From Neoscytalidium dimidiatum (lineage: Eukaryota; Ascomycota; Dothideomycetes; Botryosphaeriales; Botryosphaeriaceae): a stretch of 64,000 bases of DNA. A program made the translations under genes and the position numbers. The stretch covers positions 124,001 through 188,000 of the forward strand of contig CM074704.1 in assembly GCA_037367355.1 (NCBI GenBank). Reading direction: 5' to 3'. Under the pieces are notes generated by a model. That model was not told the DNA's origin. It searched no databases and worked only from the letters and a program-made list of their open reading frames with translations. Positions 56,567 to 64,000 of this stretch are shown here, piece by piece (position 1 is the first letter of the stretch; every line of letters begins with the position of its first letter).

Positions 56567-56746
56567 AGCTGCCTGGGCATCAGTACAGTCTACTTGAAGC
56601 GGTGGGTACAGTCCAATCCAAAATTTGTCACCGCCATTCTCGAGTAAGAATTCGTCCTCATATTCGCATTACATTCACGGGTATCTGTTACGAGCGGTGC
56701 AGCGCGTGGTGACTCATTTCCGCACGACGCCTGCTACCTATTCGCG
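56567..56746. other. Short spacer between AAA remnant and next gene
   Basis: No feature beyond probable 3' sequence of the minus-strand gene at 56747-58169. Confidence 0.4.
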
Positions 56747-58169
56747 TCACGGACGCTTCACACAGCTAAGGATAACACAACTGACGCAAAGAGATTTCTG
56801 GAAATTGTAAGCCTTGCTAAGTTCTCGCTTACAATCACCGTCACGATGCACTTCCTCCTCTCTTCTGGCCGCGTCCTTGGCGCTGCGCCCGAGGTGTAGG
56901 AAAGTGTCCATGCTCATGGTCTCTACGCTGGGTTGTTTACGGAGCGCCCATTTGAAGAAGCGTTTCATGTCTTCAACGTAGAGCAGGGAAGAAGACTCCT
57001 TCTCCATTGGTCCCGTGCCCTCCGGGTCGAAGAAGAATTCAGCGGATAGGGCGGCTCGAGCATCGGCGAAAGCGTCGGGGTCAGAGGCGACGGCGTGGTG
57101 GGCGCAGGAATCAAGATGCAGCTGAAGGTGAGGGTGATCGTAGACGTGTGCATTGACGGTCATGGCTGCCTCTATCCAGCCTGTAAGATTGAGGACGAGA
57201 CGATCGTATTCGGAGATTGGTTGCTTGCGGTGCCGCAGCACATCCTCAGCGCTGGGAGACAGTGGCCTTTTGCGGCGGCGGATTTCCTCAACGTCTGTTT
57301 CGGTGACGCGCGCCGACTCTGCATCGGAAAACATGTTCGCAGGGTCCTCAAAAAGTTGCGGGAGGGGACCAGCGGGATCAGGACTGTGTCGTGGAGGAGT
57401 CGGAGTGGGGCCAAGTTCGTACGGTGGAGGTGCGGGGGGTTCTGCCTCAATCCCCCAGAGGCTCCAGTTCATCGCAGCAACTTGAGGATCTTCCATGATT
57501 GATGAAAGGGAGGGGTCGTACGCGGCTGGAGCTTTGACAATGATACTTGAGGCTGCTCTCAACCCCTCTCTGGCGCAGTCACTAGGTTTCATGTAGACGG
57601 AGAAAGCATGTGCGAGAGAGAGGCTTTGGAGACCACGGATGAGGTCCAATGTGGTACTAGAGGAAGGATGTATCTTTTTGGCTTTGGTTCTGGGCATGAG
57701 GACATAGCCAGGCTTGGCGAGCCGAAAGTCAGCACGGATGATTCGACCGGCTCTGAGCTTTGGTTCTGGGCATGAGGACATAGCCAGGCTTGGCGAGCCG
57801 AAAGTCAGCACGGATGATTCGACCGGCTCTGAACAGGCGAGCGTCCCCAGCAGCCGAGTAAACGTTAGGTGCACGAATCTGTGAGGCTTCCATGTCGACG
57901 AATGATAGGCTTTGCGGATCGTTTCCCAGCGATTGCGGGGGGATTACGAGAGTCAACTCCCGGCTACGGTGCCCATGCGATGCCTTGACTTTGACGGCCA
58001 GCGCAAACTGTACATAAACTCCGTTATCACTGCCGCCTGTAATCCGCATAGTCAACCCTGTGTCGTTCTCGTGGCGGGGTGAAAGTAAGCCGAGCGTGCG
58101 TTCGATGGAGTCGGAACCAGTCCATTCAGCGAGAACTGTCTCGGTTGCCAATCGATCGTCTGGGTCCAT
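56747..58169 (-). pseudogene. Hypothetical protein gene interrupted by a 76-bp tandem duplication
   Basis: The N-terminal part reads from ATG 58169 (MDPDDRLATETVLAEW..). The C-terminal part, in another frame, continues to a stop at 56747 (..WSLWGIEAEPPAPPPYELG, RRRKRPLSPSAEDVLRHRK, EFFFDPEGTG). The two frames meet inside a perfect 76-bp tandem duplication (57681-57756 and 57757-57832), each copy encoding RAGRIIRADFRLAKPGYVLM. Seventy-six is one more than a multiple of three, so the second copy causes the shift and an early stop near 57729. With one copy, the span would be 1347 nt (448 aa) and in frame. The protein has a proline-rich middle and a nuclear-localisation-like RRRKRP. No known domain. 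A 3' intron near 56817 is possible. It may be a real mutation or an assembly artefact. Confidence 0.7.
57681..57832. repeat. Perfect 76-bp tandem duplication
   Basis: Copy 1 at 57681-57756 and copy 2 at 57757-57832 both begin GCTTTGGTTCTGGGCATGAG and appear identical base for base. Perfect identity means the event is recent, gene-converted, or created during assembly. Confidence 0.85.
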
Positions 58170-58322
58170 GATGAACCTGGAAGAGGGATGAGCACACGGT
58201 CAGATCAAAGGGGATCATAAAGGAAATTGAAAGCCCCGCGCAGAATTTTGCGCGGACACCCACCCACCCAGGCTTTCCAGGAAGCAGCCTTGGCTTCGTG
58301 ACCGGAGTTCAAGCCAAGCGAA

Positions 58323-58876
58323 TGGCCGTTGCTAGATGACGCGCCGACAAGACCGCGAACGCAATTCGTGCTGACAAACCGAGCCGTAGGCGGAGTCGGC
58401 GGAGAAGACTGGGAAGGCAGTTCGAATCAAGCAAACCGAGCCGTTGCCAGAAGACACGCCGACAAGACCGCGAAGGCAGTTCGTGCTGACAAACCGAGCC
58501 GTAGGCGGAGTCGGCGAAGAAAACTGGGAAGGCAGTTCGAATCAAGCAAACCGAGCCGTTGCCAGAAGACGCGCCGACAAGACCGCGAAGGCAGTTCGTG
58601 CTGACAAACCGAGCCGTAGGCGGAGTCGGCGAAGAAAACTGGGAAGGCAGTTCGAATCAAGCAAACCGAGCCGTTGCCAGAAGACGCGCCGACAAGACCG
58701 CGAAGGCAGTTCGTGCTGACAAACCGAGCCGTAGGCGGAGTCGGCGAAGAAAACTGGGAAGGCAGTTCGAATCAAGCAAACCGAGCCGTTGCCAGAAGAC
58801 GCGCCGACAGGACCGCGAAGGCAGTTCGCGCTAACAAACCGAGACGTAGGCGGAGTCGGCGGAGAAAACTGGGAAA
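58323..58876. repeat. 115-bp tandem array, about 4.8 copies, with internal half-repeats
   Basis: Units begin near 58323, 58438, 58553, 58668 and 58783, and the inner copies are nearly identical. Each unit holds two related halves built on GAAGGCAGTTCG, a 6-7 nt spacer, then CAAACCGAGCCGT, so the array arose from a shorter repeat. The edge copies (first and last) are the most diverged, as expected from unequal crossing over. As 115 is not a multiple of three, the reading frame rotates each copy. Both strands remain open through the array, so long frames here are not evidence of a gene. It starts 154 bp upstream of the ATG at 58169. Confidence 0.85.
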
Positions 58877-60532
58877 ACGATCCGCGTAGGGTAGACCAGG
58901 CCGCGCTATGAGATGGGTGTGACGGCCATCGATGGCCGTGATGCGAGGCGATGGACGGTGGGAGACGGAAGAGACACCAGCGTCGAGTGCGGAGCGAGGT
59001 AAGGTAGCTTTGGGTGGGTGGCTCGTTGGGTTGGGGTTTCCCGGAAGAGCGTTCTTCCGGCTCCGCATCAGGTCAGACTGATTCAGGATCCCGAATAAAA
59101 CACGCAGCGGGCAGGCCCAGAGAGCCGTGCACGCGAGTCATGTACCGCGCCCGAGGCACCGCTCCTCGCCCGCGCATTTCATCTCTGTGCCCTAAATCTG
59201 CCATCCACTATTTCTATGCAACGCATGTCACGCGGTATCCGGCTACCTTGAATGAGCGAGGAAGATCAACATTAGCAATTTCTGGCAGCTCATCCTGCTC
59301 ACTTGTTCTGCCCCGGGCGGTGCTGCCGTTGCCGTATACCACTTTGTTGGTGAGGCCGACTTTCCCCTCCAAACGATCAGTTTTGCCAGCAAGATGTACT
59401 ACACGGCCATTGATACCTTCTCGGAGATAGGAAAGTTGCTCCCTCATCCCACTTTGCCGCACAGTTAATCCGGACGTTGCAGATACCGGACTGAGGTGAC
59501 TGATTCGACGTCTGTAGCTGAGGCCACTTCTTGGAGTCAGATTTCTACAACACCGGCGCGGAGCGGGAGTGTGGATCACCATTTGGCAGTGCGCCGTCTC
59601 TGTGGCCCGCGCACGCCCCCATACCCTCTCGAGGCTCGCCCCGACCCGCGCCAGTAAATACCCCACGCCGATCATCCTTCGCCGTCACCTCCGCCGCTCC
59701 TGGACGACCGCATTGCCCCCAGAGCATGCTCTGCTTCCACTAGCCCACGCGTAGGCCTCCGCTCGCCTACCCGCCTACCCGCACCGTCTTCCGTCTCCCG
59801 GGCCTCCTCACTCGCAGCGGCGTACGCGCCGTCACCATGGCTGACCCTGCTGCACCATCCTACCCCGTTTTCGCGCACTACTGGCCCCGCCATTGACCTT
59901 GACCTGACTAGCGCGCATCGCCCGCGCATGCTGATATCTCCACCGCCTAATTCGCATCGCCTACTTCTACGCCCCTTCCGCAGCCTTGTCGCGCCTGCGT
60001 CACCTCCGCTACCAACGCCTTGACGGACGTCGCCGATAACCTGCACATGGCTGTTGAGGCCGGCGAGGAGTGGCTGATGCATAATACCGGGAAAGGAGTC
60101 TACTTACTTGCCGGGCTGCCGTCTGTCACGACGAAGCCGTTCGTTGGTTGTTCGTCACCGCTGCTCCGGATCACCGCCCGATTTCGTGGCGGCTTGACGT
60201 GGTCGTGCTCACAGTGACAACGATAAGGTTTGGATTGGACGGATCGGAGAAATTTGGTTGAGCGCAGGTATTTGCTTCGCTTTCCTCCACATGCTCCGAT
60301 ACTAATCCCGATCGCCTGCACACAGTTTGCAGGTAAACCTCCCGCTACTGAATGCCCACATAGGTCTTCGTTACAAAATGTACGCCAAGACTCTGAAAGC
60401 ACGCCGTTCCTCAACCTGCCGCTATCTACATCCTTCGCTTTGTTCAGCCGATGCGCCTGGCTTCTTGTGCCGAGACTTTGGACGCCGAGCTTGCCAACGT
60501 GACTTTCCCAACCGTTTAGCTTTTACAGTCGC
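58877..60532. other. Intergenic, no supportable gene
   Basis: C-rich low-complexity sequence at 59640-60000 keeps some frames open. No motif-bearing frame, tRNA or element was recognised. Confidence 0.45.
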
Positions 60533-61639
60533 TCAATCTCCATCCTCCAACGGCGTCAAGCTCCGCCGCGATAAAAGTGGAGTATGAGGAACCGTCGCCA
60601 GCGACGAGACGCCGGAATCTCGTAGATTTCTAGCGCTGCTGGGGTCAAACGTTGCGGACTGCGGAGACACCTGCGGCTCTTCTACGCCAACAGGCTCGAG
60701 CGTGCATTGTTGGTGCTTGACAGAAGACAGGACGCTGCCTGCGGACCCTTCACCGTCAGAACCCCGAGAAGGCGGCGCCACTGGGGCGGCATCGAGCTCG
60801 GCGGGAACCACCGGTTCTGCCATGAGTTCCACCGGCAATCCTGAACCTCGCTCGCGCGCAGCCACGCCGGTCCGGCTCTCTAGCTCAAAGACACGGTCGT
60901 CCCGCTGCTGCTGATGCTGCTGCTGCGGTGGTAGAGATTGCAGATGGGACGGCGGACCTTGGCCAAAGAAGCTCCCCGGCCTCCCATTGACGGCAGCGGC
61001 GTTCTCTTCCTCCCCTCCTTCCGGCCGTCCCGCTTTCTTGACCTCGAATCGAGCCCCCCATCCCGCCGCGCTGGAACGACGTCGCCGCCGCAAGCGAAAC
61101 CAGAACAGGAGCATGAGAAGCACCGCAAGTAGGACACCGCCCACGACACCACCAACAGCGGCCGCGATGACGGTGCTATTGGAGTGCGCATCCGCCGGCA
61201 CCGGGGAAGCAGATGTAGAGGCAGGAGCAGGGGAAGATGAAGGGGAAGAGGAAGAGGAAGAGGGAGTCAGGACAGCGCCGGTCGGCGAGTAAAACACGGT
61301 AGCCTGGGGATTGGCGCCCAGGTACGCCGGACTGAGATCCTCTCGGGGGCACCCTCCTCCTTCTCCTCCGCCGGCGCAGGGATCCGACTTGCAGCAGCCC
61401 CAGAACGGCGGGTCCGTCGACCGGCAGGTGTAGAACCGCGCACTCTGCCCGCACTCGAGGTCCGGAATCTTGCCGTAGAGGGCCTCGGCGTTGAACGAGG
61501 CTGCCGCGAGGTTTCCTGCGCTGCAGCCTAGCGCGCACGGGTCTGCTGATGCGCAGCAGCCGACGAAGCGCGACCCGGAGGCGCAGGCGTGCCACGATGC
61601 GTCGCCGCTGCTAGCAATGGGGCACGTGAAGTTTGCCAT
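60533..61639 (-). CDS. Cysteine-rich single-pass surface protein
   Basis: A 368-aa frame from ATG 61639. Residues 1-100 hold a Cys-rich ectodomain with two related units (SRFVGCCASADPCALGC and PPFWGCCKSDPCAGGGEGGGC), each preceded by a (Y/H)xC motif. A Ser/Thr/Pro stalk (~125-155) follows, then a glycine-rich TM helix (VIAAAVGGVVGGVLLAVLLM), an RLRRRRR stop-transfer block and a ~180-aa disordered cytosolic tail with a His/Gln run. The layout resembles fungal wall-sensor proteins, and this double Gly-Cys-Cys module is widespread in Pezizomycotina, with no known function. There is no N-terminal signal peptide, so insertion would depend on the TM itself, or a 5' exon is missing: the frame stays open upstream to 62227, where the sequence looks like leader. 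Confidence 0.75.
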   Translation of the reverse strand: MANFTCPIASSGDASWHACASGSRFVGCCASADPCALGCSAGNLAAASFNAEALYGKIPDLECGQSARFYTCRSTDPPFWGCCKSDPCAGGGEGGGCPREDLSPAYLGANPQATVFYSPTGAVLTPSSSSSSPSSSPAPASTSASPVPADAHSNSTVIAAAVGGVVGGVLLAVLLMLLFWFRLRRRRRSSAAGWGARFEVKKAGRPEGGEEENAAAVNGRPGSFFGQGPPSHLQSLPPQQQHQQQRDDRVFELESRTGVAARERGSGLPVELMAEPVVPAELDAAPVAPPSRGSDGEGSAGSVLSSVKHQQCTLEPVGVEEPQVSPQSATFDPSSARNLRDSGVSSLATVPHTPLLSRRSLTPLEDGD

Positions 61640-62841
61640 CGGGACGGTGCTTGGTTCGTCGACGGTCTCGAAGACGGGGCGGTGTCGCTTCAGAGAGGCA
61701 TGGAACGATGGGCGTTTCTTCAGCCGCCGGCAGGGGTTGCGTGGGTGGTGGTTGTGCTCGGAATTCGGAGATTCCGCTGGGCTGTACTTGCGGCGCGGTT
61801 GGGATCTCGAATGCTGGGATTGCTCTGTGAGCGTCTCGTGCGCCGCACAACACGCGAAACTCTCCGCACAGCGGTTCGTCCGTTCAGGAGAGACGGCAAG
61901 AGCATGGCGAGAATGGAACACTTGGTCGGGTGCGGGGAGGCTGGGGATTGGGGGCGGTGTTGCTGAGCAATGCGGCACAGGAAAACAGTCTAACGTTGCG
62001 CTGGCACGATCGGCCCGACTGCCGCACCTTGGGCCTGTAAAATACGGCAAGATGGCACGACGGAAGAGACGGATCGATCTGGGTCTTGGGACGGATTCAA
62101 GAAGACTTGCAGAAGGTGGACACAGTCGGGCTCCTGGTGCTTGTTGTGGGGAGCGCCGGCCAGGAAGGTCCGCCAGCTGCCACCCGCGCGGCTCTCTCGT
62201 GTGGACTAACTTTATTCTGGTGTGCATCGAGAAAGGATGATATTCCGACCTACTTTGTCGTTCTGATGCTAGCTCAGGCAGGCAGGCTGACAGGTAGATA
62301 AAGCAGTAAAGCAGCTACCGTCTGACGGCAATGTTTCCATCAACGGCTACGATCCGAAGCCGGCCCCCCTCTGACGCGCCATTTTATTTCCGTGTGCCGG
62401 GGTACCGTGGTATTGATTGGTGATCCACTCGGCTGGGATCATCAATCACACGCGACTCCCAGGTCGGAGCCGCATATGTCAAGCACCGTCCACAGCGAAC
62501 CACATTTTTCAGGCACCGTCCACGACAGATCGAACGCTCCCTCCTGCTGTTGCTTATACGTGCTGCATCATCTTAGCTACTCTGGTGCTGTCTTCGTGAT
62601 GGTTTCCTGCTGGCGACCCCCCGACATCAGCCCTGCGTTCAGGCTGAGCGAACCAGCAATGCTAGTCAGTCCGCTGCGACAATGAGGCACAGCACCTTCC
62701 TAAGGCGGACCCCTGCGGCCAGCTGATCTTTTCGAGAGAGGGTTCGATGCTGCCCCGCTCCCAGAGATACGACTTTTAAGAATACAGTGTGACCGACGCG
62801 CTTTTCCGGTCCCCTAAACGACTCCACCTCCTCTCGTCGAA
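61640..62841. other. Divergent promoter region between two genes
   Basis: The genes on either side are transcribed away from each other. The part nearest 61640 is probably the leader of the Cys-rich surface protein. Near 62470-62530 the word CACCGTCCAC(A/G)(A/G)CGA(A/T)C-like occurs twice. No gene. Confidence 0.45.
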
Positions 62842-64000
62842 ATGGCCCCCACCTTGTTCCCCACACTTCGCGTGCCCGGCCACTCTGGCGACTCGCCAAG
62901 CCTTCTGCCTTCTTTGGAGCGTGCCGTCGAAACCCTCAGAAACGCCGATGCGAATTCTAGTTTTCCGTGCTACGCCATAGAAGCGGAGACCAAGACTTAC
63001 TGCAAGTCCACGTGCAGCATCCCGGTTCGCGAGATCAACGCCGCCCTCGATATCGTCCACCACGTCGATCCACCGTACAGTGCCCGGCAAGCGATCAGCG
63101 TCAGCCGTCTCTTCCTCTGCAGCAGGCATCACCAAGAGACTGAGTGCTCCTCGCCTCTGATCGTCGGCCTCGTGGAGTCTTTTGGCCAGGCGGAAGGCTC
63201 CGCCGCTGAACCCGACACTCCGAAGCTGTATGTGCCAGGACAGTGGCCGGAAGAAGATTCAGACGATGAGGGACCGACGACACGGAGCTGGGTGGATAAG
63301 TACCTGTCAAAGCGACATGAATCCTGTGCTTCAGAGCTATCTCCACGATCTCCCTCATCATTTCCCGACCCCGAAGCTCAGCAGGATCAACAGCACAATC
63401 TGCATGCCAGAGTGGATTTCTCCGATGCGAAGTGGGAGGTGTTCCTTTTGGCCAAGGTCTGCTGTATCGGATCCGTCACAGGAAACGCCCGCTGCCACCG
63501 TGCAATATCGGCATCCGCCAGGATCGCCGCGCAGGACACGCTGAACCAGTACATGAACAAAAAGGCGCCGATGCGCATCCTGCGTCCCTTGCTTCGGCAT
63601 CTGCTCTGTTCGAACCACAGCCACCCCGAATGGCTGGACGCCTATCAGGATGCGTGGGCCGAAGACTTCGTGCCAGATGACCACCGTCCACACTCCACCA
63701 CCCCAGCGCCAGTAACCAAACTTCTGCAGCCTGCGCAGACCCGCATCAGAAGCAGCTCCGTGTCGCCGGATTCAAAAGGTTTGAGTGATTCACCCTTCCC
63801 CGCTATCGAGAGAAAACAATCTCCCACGCCATTCCTGTTCGCCTACGCTCATCCCCAGTCCTCATTCTCGTCCTCGCCGTCTCTGGCGTCTCGGGACCAA
63901 AGCCCCGGCGGTAGGGCTCCGATGAAAACCTCAGGCGGCGCTCTCAAGGCTAAGAACCGGGACAAGCATGGTTCCAACGGTTTTCCACGCGACTCTGACC
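62842..64000 (+). CDS. 5' partial gene; N-terminus resembles fungal T5orf172-type proteins
   Basis: The frame is open from ATG 62842 to the window end (386 codons, no stop), so the gene is truncated on the right. Residues 35-110 contain a cysteine/histidine pattern: CYAIEAETKTYCKSTCS, then INAALDIVHHV, then LFLCSRHHQETECSSPLIVGLV. This resembles the N-terminal Cys/His module of fungal proteins carrying a T5orf172 (GIY-YIG-like) domain. The catalytic domain itself would lie beyond 64000 and is not visible. A Ser/Pro-rich linker follows at ~115-185, then a helical part (WEVFLLAKVCCIGS..QDTLNQYM) and another disordered, basic stretch (LKAKNRDKHG). Family placement is inference from pattern only; the coding call is strong. 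Confidence 0.7.
   Translation, partial: MAPTLFPTLRVPGHSGDSPSLLPSLERAVETLRNADANSSFPCYAIEAETKTYCKSTCSIPVREINAALDIVHHVDPPYSARQAISVSRLFLCSRHHQETECSSPLIVGLVESFGQAEGSAAEPDTPKLYVPGQWPEEDSDDEGPTTRSWVDKYLSKRHESCASELSPRSPSSFPDPEAQQDQQHNLHARVDFSDAKWEVFLLAKVCCIGSVTGNARCHRAISASARIAAQDTLNQYMNKKAPMRILRPLLRHLLCSNHSHPEWLDAYQDAWAEDFVPDDHRPHSTTPAPVTKLLQPAQTRIRSSSVSPDSKGLSDSPFPAIERKQSPTPFLFAYAHPQSSFSSSPSLASRDQSPGGRAPMKTSGGALKAKNRDKHGSNGFPRDSD

Noticed and set aside
58410..58430. GTTCGAATC in the tandem array as a tRNA T-loop
   Set aside because: It recurs in each repeat unit and no tRNA cloverleaf surrounds it.
58329..58889. Repetitive Arg-rich open frames across the 115-bp array, in both directions
   Set aside because: They are by-products of a stop-free tandem repeat whose unit rotates the frame; the repeated ATGs are just copies of the unit.
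61640..62227. 195-residue N-terminal extension of the Cys-rich surface protein
   Set aside because: Arg/Pro/Ser-rich without signal peptide or domain; reads like an open 5' leader rather than protein.
1..64000. CRISPR array, phage, plasmid or viral segment
   Set aside because: No regularly spaced direct repeats with unique spacers, no capsid, integrase or reverse-transcriptase motifs; spliceosomal introns throughout mark this as fungal nuclear DNA.

Overview
The window looks like nuclear DNA from a filamentous ascomycete (Pezizomycotina). Most multi-exon genes carry short spliceosomal introns of about 50-100 nt with GT..AG ends and CTRAY-like branch sites. Leaders are CT-rich, codon third positions are GC-rich inside genes, and AT-rich gene-poor spacers separate the genes. 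No prokaryotic operon logic, rRNA or tRNA was found. All gene models were built by eye from open frames, splice signals and protein motifs; the species cannot be named.

Left third (1-21 kb): a protein-kinase-like gene behind a 19-bp minisatellite (1596-3026, +); a one-TM proline-rich membrane protein (5588-7303, -); a badly frameshifted gene relic (8649-9280, -); a kinesin-fold protein whose ATP-binding loop is gone (10236-11545, +); a chromodomain protein (12766-13449, -); an acidic, probably nuclear protein (15447-16178, -); and an Atg22-like vacuolar effluxer of the MFS class (19373-21166, +).

Middle (21-43 kb): two neighbouring minus-strand ankyrin-repeat proteins of contrasting base composition (21861-25940 and 26837-28750); a secreted ABC-type solute-binding protein with five exons (30030-31347, -); a poorly preserved gene fragment (33280-33758, +) in an AT-rich desert; a secreted lysine/aspartate-rich protein (35731-36297, -); and several uncharacterised genes at 38.3-43 kb.

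Right third (44-64 kb): three plus-strand nutrient-use genes lie in a row. They are an amino-acid permease carrying a one-base frameshift in a G run, a GH127 (DUF1680) glycosidase and a secreted S10 serine carboxypeptidase. Together they suggest use of peptides and plant-wall sugars, although co-regulation is only inference. They are followed by an SRPBCC-fold protein, an AAA ATPase remnant without P-loop or arginine finger, a gene interrupted by a 76-bp tandem duplication, a 115-bp satellite-like array, a cysteine-rich single-pass surface protein, and a 5' partial gene running off the right edge (62842-64000, +).

No clearly new multi-gene system is visible. The best leads are the motor-dead kinesin, the eukaryotic solute-binding protein, and the cluster of decaying or duplicated loci at 55.7-58.9 kb.
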